From JACJYC01 sp964558465 (lineage in GTDB: Bacteria > Bacteroidota > Bacteroidia > Chitinophagales > Saprospiraceae): 64,000 bases of DNA. A program made the position numbers and the translations under genes. The notes below the pieces were generated by a model. That model saw only the letters and a program-made list of their open reading frames with translations, was not told the DNA's origin and searched no databases. This document shows positions 1-7,238 of this stretch, piece after piece; position 1 is the stretch's first letter, and every line of letters starts with the position of its first letter. The DNA lies in NCBI GenBank assembly GCA_964558465.1, contig CAZLEF010000029.1, positions 1-64,000 on the forward strand, in the 5' to 3' direction.

Positions 1-66
1 AACCATTCCAAACCATTCCAAACCATTCCAAACCATTCCAAACCATTCCAAACCACACCAAACCAA
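1..66. repeat. 10-bp tandem array of AACCATTCCA-type units
   Basis: Five exact copies of AACCATTCCA are followed by two degenerate units (AACCACACCA, AACCAAAACG). The array probably continues upstream of the window. The period is exactly 10 bp and the array ends about 6 bases before the start of the CPBP protease gene. Related 10-bp units recur near 14.0 kb and 37.4-37.6 kb. Confidence 0.9.
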
Positions 67-72
67 AACGTC

Positions 73-744
73 ATGCAACCAACACCAACCACCCTATCCG
101 CAAAAACCCTGATCGGCCTTGCCATTGCCCTTTTCGGCGTTCCCTTGCTCCTGTATGTATTTGCCGGGCTGGCGCCTGAGGGGCCGTTCGCGAACTCGTT
201 TGTGACCCTCCGCGAATTATGCGTATTGGGGCTGACCGGGCTGCTCATCCTGTACGTTCTCCGGGTTGAAAAACTGGGGCTGGATTCCATCGGGCTGCAC
301 AACCGGAACTGGGGCAAATCCCTGTTGCTGGCCCTGATCATTCTGGTAGCGTCCTTCGCTGTGTTGGCATTGCTGCTGTTCCTTTTCCCACTGATCGGCA
401 TATCTTTTGGCCAGGGCGGCGAAGCCTTGCGTTACGAAGGCGTTTCACCCTGGGCGATTTTGCTGATGGTCATTCGCGCCGGGGTGGTGGAAGAGATCTG
501 TTACCGGGGTTACGCCATGGAACGCCTGGAAAAAGCCACCGGCAACTGGTTTGTTTATTTTTTAATGCCGCTCATCCTGTTCGGATTGTGGCATTACCGC
601 CAGGGCATCGGCGGCATCATCATTTCATTTTCCATCGGCGCCGTTCTGGCGTATGCCTACTGGAAAAAACGCGACCTGAAGGCCAATATCATAGCCCATT
701 TTACAGCGGATTTTATTCCGAATGTTTTGGCGCCGTTGTTGTAG
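73..744 (+). CDS. CPBP family intramembrane metalloprotease
   Basis: A 223-residue polytopic membrane protein of the CPBP (CAAX protease and bacteriocin-processing) family, known as intramembrane zinc-dependent endopeptidases. The three family motifs are visible: EExxxR at residues 140-145 (EEICYR), FxxxH at 170-174 (FGLWH), and a final H209 followed by D213 where the family more often has HxxxN. Hydrophobic segments cover roughly 11-32, 48-64, 82-110, 160-172 and 180-196. The ATG lies directly behind the 10-bp repeat array. There is no adjacent operon partner. The substrate cannot be told; bacterial members include bacteriocin self-immunity proteins as well as housekeeping proteases. Confidence 0.88.
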   Translation: MQPTPTTLSAKTLIGLAIALFGVPLLLYVFAGLAPEGPFANSFVTLRELCVLGLTGLLILYVLRVEKLGLDSIGLHNRNWGKSLLLALIILVASFAVLALLLFLFPLIGISFGQGGEALRYEGVSPWAILLMVIRAGVVEEICYRGYAMERLEKATGNWFVYFLMPLILFGLWHYRQGIGGIIISFSIGAVLAYAYWKKRDLKANIIAHFTADFIPNVLAPLL

Positions 745-1361
745 CGATTTTTTTAGAATTGATCTGACATCGCTTTAATCGAATGCTCCGAATGAGTGGA
801 TATAGAGAGCGACGTATTAAGAGCTTGTTTGGAATTCCCTCACTGGCCTGCGATCGGGAAATTTTATTTGATCCTGCGTTGGCTTTTTTCGACATAGCTG
901 CCGGCTATGCCTGCAAAAGCCGCCTTGTCTGAAATAAAATTTCCTCGATCTCGTCACACCAGGGAAATCCAAACAAGCACTAAGTTAATCACAAAGCCGC
1001 GACGGGTTTTAAATCCGCGCAAGCAATATACGTATTTTATAAAAATGCCGGATAACGAACACGTTTTGCCAGATGGGTAAGGCGGCTTGTCTAACCGGGA
1101 AAAACTTTCCACATCGCTTGCCCTGCACACGCAAACCCTTCTAAAATACCTGAGGTTATTCGAAGCGGCTTTTCTGATTCGTTCAGTGTATCCTTTTATT
1201 CCGAACGTAACTAACGGTTTACGTATTGGCGATGGTGAGGCATTTGAAAAACATCAGCCCAACATTTGCAACATCGCTCATTAGAATTCCAAATGTTGAG
1301 TTTATAACTGTCAGCCCCACTATTGCCAATACGATATTGGTGGCTGCCGTGTTTCTTTGTG
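745..1361. other. 617-bp region without a convincing gene
   Basis: Short open frames here look random. The stretch contains one long imperfect palindrome (821-981). A second imperfect inverted pair lies further right: the CGTATTGGCGATGGTG-like sequence near 1223-1240 reappears inverted near 1316-1334. The right part becomes AT-rich towards the GrpB/VOC gene pair, so it may be one edge of an acquired segment. Confidence 0.6.
821..981. repeat. Long imperfect palindrome, about 160 bp
   Basis: The outer arms GCTTGTTTGGAATTCCCT and (reverse complement) GCTTGTTTGGATTTCCCT match at 17 of 18 positions. Pairing continues inward through GGAAATTTTATTT and through GGCTTTT...CATAGC down to a 5-nt loop TGCCG at 899-903. 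The centre of symmetry at 901 is the midpoint of both the outer and inner arms, so this is one continuous hairpin-forming element. It contains no coding frame. It could be a MITE-like or REP-like mobile palindrome, or a very large bidirectional terminator; the lack of an obvious target duplication leaves this open. Confidence 0.85.
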
Positions 1362-1934
1362 TTAGATATTTACGCTTTTTATTTCCCATAACGATCTTTC
1401 GTCAAGTCCTGCTGTCTCCAATACCGATATGATAAACTCTGTCTTTTTTGATGTATATTCTTCTCTCGTTACAGCAAAATTGTCAGTAAGCGATTTTTTA
1501 AATTCGGAATATTTTTCCTTTAATTCTTCGTTGCTGTTTAAAATGTCTCTAAACAACAGGTGATTTTTCAAAGCCAAGCTGTCCGAATAGCAAACGTAAA
1601 GATGATGCAACTGCCACTTTCTTTTATTAGTAGTTATTGGAGTTAGTTCAGATTTTTGACGAAAAGCAAACCGTCCCGGAATACCTTGTTCTCCCTTTGC
1701 ATTGTATCCAATTTTTTGAAGCCTTTTTGTTATATCATCAAGTAATGCCTTGTCTGAAATAATGATGTCAATATCCAAAATTGGTTTGGCAAAAAGTCCT
1801 TGAATGGATGTACTCCCAACGTGTTGTATGTCTACTTGTGGAATTATGTCGCTAAGTTCGGTTGCGATTACCTGCTTAATATTTTCAAATTCTGTTTTCC
1901 AATTTGGATTATATGGCTCAATAAATTTCGTCAT
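1362..1934 (-). CDS. GrpB family protein (nucleotidyltransferase fold)
   Basis: A 190-residue protein of the GrpB/UPF0157 family, which belongs to the nucleotidyltransferase superfamily. The helix-turn signature HVGSTS (38-43, with G40 and S41) and the acidic pair D54/D56 in PILDIDI match that fold's active site. The family's reaction is not settled. The gene is markedly AT-rich compared with the neighbouring coding regions. It follows the VOC gene by only 7 nt, so the two are probably one transcript. Base composition and the lone pair arrangement suggest acquisition, as with integron-like or plasmid cassettes. Confidence 0.8.
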   Translation of the reverse strand: MTKFIEPYNPNWKTEFENIKQVIATELSDIIPQVDIQHVGSTSIQGLFAKPILDIDIIISDKALLDDITKRLQKIGYNAKGEQGIPGRFAFRQKSELTPITTNKRKWQLHHLYVCYSDSLALKNHLLFRDILNSNEELKEKYSEFKKSLTDNFAVTREEYTSKKTEFIISVLETAGLDERSLWEIKSVNI

Positions 1935-1941
1935 CGCTTAA

Positions 1942-2292
1942 TTATATACTCTGTCCGAAAGTTAATAAATTGCTGTTAGGGTCAAGTAAAGAAAATTCTT
2001 TTTGTCCCCATGGTTTAGCTTGTAGTTTCCCGTTTGGGTGAATGTCTATTTTTCTATCCAATAATGATTGATACAGATTGTCAATGTCGTCTGTTCGGAT
2101 ATAAACTTGTCCGTAGTTTTCCTTCGGGTCAAGGTCTTTAAATTCAAAAAAGTGAATTTCTATGCTGTCTTTTTTTATCAATAGATAATCGCCATAGTCA
2201 CCCAATTCTTTAAACTCCAATTTCTTCAAGTAAAAGTATTTGGTTGCGTTTTTATCTCGCATTGGCAATTTCGGATTTATGTTCGTCAGCAT
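1942..2292 (-). CDS. VOC family protein (bleomycin-resistance/glyoxalase fold)
   Basis: A 116-residue protein resembling the short bleomycin-resistance-type members of the vicinal oxygen chelate superfamily. Supporting features are the beta strand ending IHFFEF (45-50), the central YIRTDDIDNLY (64-74) and the C-terminal KEFSLLDPNSNLLTF (98-112), which is the usual GREFxxxDPxGNLLxF element. Such proteins either sequester glycopeptide antibiotics as dimers or act as metal-dependent lyases or dioxygenases. It is AT-rich and lies 7 nt upstream of the GrpB gene on the same strand. Substrate unknown; resistance is possible but not shown. Confidence 0.78.
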   Translation of the reverse strand: MLTNINPKLPMRDKNATKYFYLKKLEFKELGDYGDYLLIKKDSIEIHFFEFKDLDPKENYGQVYIRTDDIDNLYQSLLDRKIDIHPNGKLQAKPWGQKEFSLLDPNSNLLTFGQSI

Positions 2293-2684
2293 AATATTGT
2301 TTATTGTCTGTATTTATTTTTTGTGTAGGCCGTCTGTTTCGGTTGCCACCAACTTTTAGCCGTGCATACGCCGCCCCCGACAATACTCCGCCTGACCCGA
2401 AGCAGTTAAGCGGGTGGCGGATGAACGAACCTTATGGGTATCGCATCCAACTCCGTGATCTAAAGGCATAAAAACCAAGTGCAAAATACACTTGTTGCGG
2501 CTGAAAAACAAGCCTTTGTACGCAATCGAATGAAAAAGAACGTCATCAATCAATGATTTATCCATGAATGGGTTGGGTCAGGCAAAAACACCTCGGGCTG
2601 GGAATATTCCCCGGGATAAAGTCCCCCCATCCCCCTTGCATCCCTCAAAAATTTCAGCTACATTTGGAAGTCCAATCCCGCTGC
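2293..2684. other. 392-bp non-coding stretch upstream of the AsmA gene
   Basis: No convincing gene. The left part (about 2320-2380, with GGTTGCCACCAACTTTTAGC) is a short inverted-repeat region that could form the other edge of the AT-rich GrpB/VOC insert. A 69-codon minus-strand frame (2356-2565) has no recognisable features. The right end carries the promoter of the AsmA gene. Confidence 0.5.
2636..2666 (+). promoter_or_regulatory. Bacteroidota-type promoter of the AsmA gene
   Basis: A perfect TAnnTTTG -7 element, TACATTTG at 2659-2666, is preceded 20 bp upstream by TTG at 2636-2638. Transcription would begin about 5-8 nt after 2666. This makes the ATG at 2685 the natural start and excludes the longer frame opening at 2568. 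Confidence 0.65.
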
Positions 2685-5600
2685 ATGAAACCGATCCGAA
2701 GAATCGCCAGAATAACCGGTATTGCCCTGGGCTGCATCCTGCTGTTGCTGTTCCTCCTGCCGGCTATTTTTCCTGGCGCCGTTGCCGGAAAGATCAAACA
2801 ATGGACCAACGAGGCCATCACCGGACAGGTCAATTTCTCAAAAGTCCGCCTCTCGTTTTTCCGGCACTTTCCACACCTCACCCTGACCCTGCACGACTTT
2901 TCGCTCACCGGCGCTGAACCCTTCGCCTCCGACACGCTCATGGCCGGCGAAGCCCTCAGTTTCGGCATCGACCTGGCCTCCCTTTTTGGGGAAACCCTGG
3001 AAGTCAACCGGTTTTTTGTCGACGGCGCGCTGATCAACGTGCAGGTCGACGACCAAGGCGCCGCCAATTACAATATCTACATAGGTAGCGCAGATACCAC
3101 CGCCGCGGACAGCAGCGAAACCCGCCTCCGCATCGAAAGCGTCCTCATCCGCAACAGCCGGCTGGTGTACCACGACCGCTCCATCCCCATGTTCATCCGG
3201 GCCGACGGCTTTCGTTACGAAGGCAGCGGCGACCTCGCCAACAGCCAGTTCGACCTCCAGTCGACCATGCACGCCGACAGTTTCGATTTTTCTCTCGACG
3301 GAACCGACTATATCCGGCGCAAAAAACTGGAGGCCGACCTGCTCACCGGCATCAATACCTCTTCCCTGGTTTTCCGGTTTGCCAAAAATAACCTGCTGAT
3401 CAACCAACTGCCCGTCGATTTTAACGGCAGCATGGCCATCCTCGCCGACGGGTATGATATCGACCTGCATGTCGTTTCGGGGGTAACCGATTTCGGCAAT
3501 ATCTTTTCCGCCCTGCCGCCCGAATACGATGCCTGGTTTGCAGGTACCCGATTCGGAGGGCAATCCCAGGTGAAGGTGGAAATGGCCGGCAGTTACCGCG
3601 CCGCCACCGGCCAGGCGCCCGACCTTGGGGTCAACCTCTGGGTGCGCGACGGCATGATCAGCCACAACCAGGCCCCCGCGCCCCTGGAGCATGTCTGGAT
3701 CAACGGCGCCGTCCGGCTGCCCGGCCTCAACCCCGACAGCATCACCCTCACGGTGGATACCCTGATGTTCGACCTGGTCGACGGCAAAACCAGCGCCGCT
3801 TTCCAGGTAAAAGGGATCAGCGAACCCTATATCAAAGCCGCCATCGACAGCCGGATCGACCTCGCTCAACTCGACCGCGCACTCGGCCTTTCTTTTGCCG
3901 AAATGCGCGGCCGGATCGACCTGAATGCCAGATTGGACGGGTATTACCGCACCGGCCAGAATCCGGACCGCATCCGGCCGGATACCGTGATCACCGCGAT
4001 TCCTGCCTTCAAAGTGAATGCCAATCTGGAAGATGGGTTTTTCCACTACGCCGGCCTGCCGCTGGCGCTCGACCAGGTGGCGGCCCGGATCGAAACAGCC
4101 TGCCCCAACGGCCGGATGCAGGATATTTCCGTTGCGGTCAATAACTTCAAAGCAGCCATCGGCGAAGGGCGAATCGCCGGCAACTTGTCGGTCAAAGGAC
4201 TGGAACAAAACGCCGTAAAAGCGGACATCCAGGCCAACCTGCAACTCGAAGACCTGGCGCGTGTTATCCCGATCGAAAAATATATATTCGGAGGCGCCCT
4301 CACCGCTGATCTTTCTGCCGACGGTGTGCTGGACCTGGAAAAAAACCGCTTCCCGGCTGCCGACGGAATACTCAAACTTCAGAACGGGCGCATCCGGACG
4401 CCTTATTATCCAAACCCCGTAGAACAGTTGCAGATCGACGCCCAAATCAAAAGCAAAAGTTACAGCGACCTTTCCGTCCGCCTTCAACCCGTTTCGTTTT
4501 TGTTTGAAGGACAACCTTTTTCGGTCAGCGCCGACGTTCAAAACCCCGGCAATCTCCGCTACGCCGTCACCGCAGGCGGTACACTCGACCTGGGTAAGAT
4601 CTATCAGGTTTTTGCCGTAAAGGGTTATGGGGTAACCGGTTTGCTGCAAGCTGACCTCGACCTGCGAGGGACTGCGGCCAGTCCGCTGACGGGGAAAAAC
4701 AAGGGAAACCTCCGGGTGCAAAACCTGGAACTGCGCAGCGACGATTATCCTTTCCCCTTCCAGATCCCGAAAGCCAACCTGCGGTTCGACCAGGATAAAG
4801 CCTGGTTGAACAATACCCTGCTGCGTTATCAGCAAAATGAATTCCGGCTTGACGGGTACGCCCAAAACTTTATCGCCCACTTGCTGGACGGCAGCCTGTT
4901 GCTGGGCCGGCTTACAGTGACCAGCCCGAAACTGGCGGTAGACGATTTTATGGTTTTTTCCACTTCTTCCGGCGCGCCTCCGCCTCCGTCGGGGCAACCC
5001 GCTCACGGAGTGGTGCTTTTACCCCAGGATATGGACCTCGCCCTGGAAGCGTCCGTCGGGGAAATCCTGTACGGCACGACGAAACTCCAGGATTTTAAGG
5101 GGAAACTTGCCCTCCAAAAAGGAAAATTGCTCCTGGAAAACGCCCGGGTGGGCATCGCCGGCGCCACGATCCGGATGGACGGCAATTATACCCCCGTCGA
5201 CCTGCGCAAGGCCACCTTTGCCGCCACCTTCAAGGCCGATTCGTTTGATGTGCACCGCGCATATCAGGAGATTCCCTTGTTTCGTGAAATGGCGAGCGCC
5301 GCGGCCAAAGCGGAAGGACTTGTGTCGGTAGATTACCGGTTGCAAGGCCGCCTCGACGACCGCATGGCGCCCGTTTACCCCAGCATCAAAGGCAATGGCA
5401 TTCTGAAACTGGAGCGGGTAAAGATGAACGGTTTCAAGCTCTTCGGCGCCGTAGCCAAAGCAACCGGCAAGGACAGCATCAACAACCCCGACCTCAGGGC
5501 GGTGGTCATGAAATCTTCAATCGCCAACAATATCCTCACCATCGAACGCACCCGCATGAAAGTGTTCGGCTTCCGGCCCCGTGTCGAAGGACAGGCCTCC

Positions 5601-5768
5601 CTGGACGGCAAGCTGAACCTGCGCTTCAGGCTGGGATTGCCCCCCTTCGGCGCGCTCGGCATCCCGATGACCATTACCGGCAGCGGCGCCAATCCTGTGG
5701 TGGAGATCCGCCGGGGGAAGGAGGCGGATGAACTGGAGGAAGTGGAAGAGGAGTTTGAAAATGAATAG
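2685..5768 (+). CDS. AsmA-like family protein, inner-membrane anchored, periplasmic
   Basis: A 1027-residue protein of the AsmA-like group. Proteins of this group are implicated in outer-membrane biogenesis and lipid transport between membranes. The frame is open from 2568, but the start at 2685 fits the promoter and gives a proper N-terminus: basic residues, one transmembrane helix (about 11-30) and then FPGAVAGKIKQW. The rest is a long repetitive beta-rich region. The C-terminus has the family's typical RMKVFGFRPRVEGQ and FRLGLPPFGALGIPM stretches, then an acidic tail (ADELEEVEEEFENE). Part of this last segment is duplicated about 500 bp downstream. Confidence 0.85.
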   Translation: MKPIRRIARITGIALGCILLLLFLLPAIFPGAVAGKIKQWTNEAITGQVNFSKVRLSFFRHFPHLTLTLHDFSLTGAEPFASDTLMAGEALSFGIDLASLFGETLEVNRFFVDGALINVQVDDQGAANYNIYIGSADTTAADSSETRLRIESVLIRNSRLVYHDRSIPMFIRADGFRYEGSGDLANSQFDLQSTMHADSFDFSLDGTDYIRRKKLEADLLTGINTSSLVFRFAKNNLLINQLPVDFNGSMAILADGYDIDLHVVSGVTDFGNIFSALPPEYDAWFAGTRFGGQSQVKVEMAGSYRAATGQAPDLGVNLWVRDGMISHNQAPAPLEHVWINGAVRLPGLNPDSITLTVDTLMFDLVDGKTSAAFQVKGISEPYIKAAIDSRIDLAQLDRALGLSFAEMRGRIDLNARLDGYYRTGQNPDRIRPDTVITAIPAFKVNANLEDGFFHYAGLPLALDQVAARIETACPNGRMQDISVAVNNFKAAIGEGRIAGNLSVKGLEQNAVKADIQANLQLEDLARVIPIEKYIFGGALTADLSADGVLDLEKNRFPAADGILKLQNGRIRTPYYPNPVEQLQIDAQIKSKSYSDLSVRLQPVSFLFEGQPFSVSADVQNPGNLRYAVTAGGTLDLGKIYQVFAVKGYGVTGLLQADLDLRGTAASPLTGKNKGNLRVQNLELRSDDYPFPFQIPKANLRFDQDKAWLNNTLLRYQQNEFRLDGYAQNFIAHLLDGSLLLGRLTVTSPKLAVDDFMVFSTSSGAPPPPSGQPAHGVVLLPQDMDLALEASVGEILYGTTKLQDFKGKLALQKGKLLLENARVGIAGATIRMDGNYTPVDLRKATFAATFKADSFDVHRAYQEIPLFREMASAAAKAEGLVSVDYRLQGRLDDRMAPVYPSIKGNGILKLERVKMNGFKLFGAVAKATGKDSINNPDLRAVVMKSSIANNILTIERTRMKVFGFRPRVEGQASLDGKLNLRFRLGLPPFGALGIPMTITGSGANPVVEIRRGKEADELEEVEEEFENE

Positions 5769-5844
5769 GAGTTTGAAGTTCGGAAACTTCAGGTAACGGT
5801 ATCGGATTTGTAAACATTTTATTCCTTAAATCAAATAATTTTGG

Positions 5845-5852
5845 TATATTTG
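5845..5852 (+). promoter_or_regulatory. -7 promoter element TATATTTG
   Basis: A perfect match to the Bacteroidota TAnnTTTG element, 17 bp before the GTG start of the small gene at 5870. It implies a leader of only about 10 nt. No clear -33 TTG is seen at the right distance. Confidence 0.5.
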
Positions 5853-5869
5853 TATCAAAAGATCAGATC

Positions 5870-6073
5870 GTGGAAGAACCATTAAAAACAACCGTCAGAC
5901 CTGCTGTCAGAGTTTACAAAAAAGGAGAAGAACCGGATGACGTATTATATTGGCGCAGTCTCCCGCCAATTGACCGTGTTCGCGCTTTGGAAGAAATCCG
6001 CCAACAATACAACGACTGGAAATATGGTACTGGACGAGAATTTCAAAGAGTTTATAAAATTGTTAAACGATAA
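5870..6073 (+). CDS. Small protein, likely first partner of a two-gene toxin-antitoxin-like module
   Basis: A 67-residue protein starting at GTG. Its C-terminal half, PIDRVRALEEIRQQYNDW followed by GREFQRVYKIVKR, resembles small proteins that in many genomes precede, and overlap, a nucleotidyltransferase gene (AbiEii/DUF6036-like). That arrangement is present here but broken: the overlapping second frame stops after 26 codons. It carries its own -7 element. Function unknown; assignment to a toxin-antitoxin module is an inference from the partner remnant. Confidence 0.6.
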   Translation: MEEPLKTTVRPAVRVYKKGEEPDDVLYWRSLPPIDRVRALEEIRQQYNDWKYGTGREFQRVYKIVKR

Positions 6074-6104
6074 TCATGTTAAAAGCGCTCAACCGGCCGT
6101 TTGA
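6024..6104 (+). pseudogene. Truncated N-terminus of a nucleotidyltransferase (module partner remnant)
   Basis: An ATG inside the 3' end of the preceding gene opens a +1 frame reading MVLDENFKEFIKLLNDNHVK. This is the typical N-terminus of the small AbiEii/DUF6036-type nucleotidyltransferases, which continues with YLVVGGYAV-like catalytic sequence. Here the frame turns into SAQPAV and stops at 6102-6104, so the catalytic part is missing. The rest of the gene was probably lost by deletion. Confidence 0.5.
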
Positions 6105-6267
6105 AAGATAAAGCAGACGCTAAAGCCCTTGAAAAAAAGAAGAATAAAAGGAAATAATTGGGTTTTGCTGCTTTTGGCTGTATGGCCAACATTACTTTTA
6201 GTGCTCTGCAACACAAGTTCGGTTAAAGAATTCCGGAGCAATTTTGCCGCTGACCTAGGCGCGAGGG

Positions 6268-6345
6268 GCCAACCCTGTGGTGGAGATCCGGCGGGGAAAG
6301 GAGGCGGATGAACTGGAGGAGGAGGAAGATATTGAAAATGAATAG
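6268..6345 (+). pseudogene. Second copy of the asmA-like gene's 3' tail
   Basis: Seventy-eight bases ending in TAG encode ANPVVEIRRGKEADELEEEE followed by DIENE and stop. The AsmA gene ends with nearly the same residues, and the two DNA copies are about 90% identical. There is no coding sequence in this frame upstream, so it is a detached tail. Together with the original end at 5768 it brackets the 0.5-kb toxin-antitoxin-like remnant. Confidence 0.8.
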
Positions 6346-6362
6346 GGGTTGAAGGTTTCCTT

Positions 6363-6439
6363 ACATCAACAATCATCAATCCCATTTTTGATTGATGATT
6401 TAAGATTACACCGCGCCCCGGATTGATGATTGTTGATGT
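6363..6439. repeat. 20-bp perfect inverted repeat with an extra internal arm
   Basis: ACATCAACAATCATCAATCC at 6363-6382 is exactly inverted at 6420-6439. A shorter GATTGATGATT arm at about 6390-6400 can also pair with the left arm, giving two alternative hairpins. It lies in the gap between the asmA-tail copy and the 3' end of the fasciclin gene, where it may stop transcription from both sides. Confidence 0.8.
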
Positions 6440-6486
6440 TTTTCCCTGTTGCCACAACGACCGCCGCCTCATTTATGAACAGGTTC

Positions 6487-7056
6487 TCATTGAGGCAACA
6501 ACACCTTATCAATCACATACACCATTCCGTTGGATGCTTTAACCGCCCCAAGGACATTGGCGTCATTGATCATGATCTTATCGCCGGTCTTTTTGATCGT
6601 TGCCTTTCCGCCGTTGGCCATGCCCAGCGTCATGCCGTCGCGCAGCATGATCTCCGACAGGGAAGAAGTGGTAACGTGGTATTTCAGAATATTGGAAAGA
6701 TCCGCTTTTTTCTCCGGTTTGAGCAATCCCTCCACCGTGCCGGCCGGTAATGCTTCGAAAGCGACATTGGTCGGGGCAAAAACGGTGAATGGCCCGACAT
6801 TCACCAGCGCATCCACCAGTCCGGCCGCCTGAAGCGCTGTCACCAGGGTGGTATGGTCCGGCGAATTAACGGCAATTTTAACGACATGGGGCGCTGAGTT
6901 CTCATCCACTACGGCAGATTGGCCCGCCCCGCCCGGGGCCTCGGCGGCGACCGTTTCCGTTCCGGCCTGGTTGTTGTCATTACCCGATTGGCAGGACGTC
7001 ATCCCGGCCATCATACCTATACATAAAATGGCGATAAACAAGTGCAGGTTTTTCAT
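6487..7056 (-). CDS. Fasciclin (FAS1) domain lipoprotein
   Basis: A 189-residue protein with one FAS1 domain, a fold used for adhesion or carbohydrate interaction at the cell surface. The frame is open further upstream, but ATG at 7056 gives a clean lipoprotein signal: hydrophobic 5-18 and a lipobox-like GMTS before Cys22. A low-complexity linker (about 23-55) precedes the FAS1 domain. The FAS1 motifs are visible as FTVFAPTNVAFEAL (H1) and ILKYHV (H2), ending with the NGMVYVIDKVLLP strand. The gene stands alone and is divergent from the xylanase gene. Confidence 0.88.
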   Translation of the reverse strand: MKNLHLFIAILCIGMMAGMTSCQSGNDNNQAGTETVAAEAPGGAGQSAVVDENSAPHVVKIAVNSPDHTTLVTALQAAGLVDALVNVGPFTVFAPTNVAFEALPAGTVEGLLKPEKKADLSNILKYHVTTSSLSEIMLRDGMTLGMANGGKATIKKTGDKIMINDANVLGAVKASNGMVYVIDKVLLPQ

Positions 7057-7211
7057 AATGCTGGTGTTTTTGCGTGTTAGAATCAGTTCATTTGCGCGTA
7101 AATTTATTGCCTTGCAGTATGCTGAAACAATGACTTTTGACGCCCCTTTCTGGTGATTTTTGACATCAATCTGCGGCTTCCCGGCCGGCAGTATTTTAAA
7201 AGCCAAATCCT

Positions 7212-7219
7212 TATCTTTA
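7212..7219 (+). promoter_or_regulatory. -7 promoter element TATCTTTA
   Basis: A near-consensus TAnnTTTG element 19 bp before the ATG of the GH10 gene. The position fits a short leader. Confidence 0.4.
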
Positions 7220-7238
7220 CAGCCAAATACGTTTCCAG

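Noticed and set aside
2356..2565. A 69-codon minus-strand frame
   Set aside because: No recognisable features, and it lies in a region that looks like the edge of an acquired segment and the AsmA promoter.
2838..5006. A 722-codon open frame antisense to the AsmA gene
   Set aside because: It is a by-product of the GC-rich codon use of the AsmA gene, has no recognisable domains, and overlaps completely a gene with a promoter and family motifs.
6129..6311. A 60-codon plus-strand frame with a hydrophobic start
   Set aside because: It runs into the duplicated asmA tail in the wrong frame and has no convincing start context; it is more likely decayed sequence.
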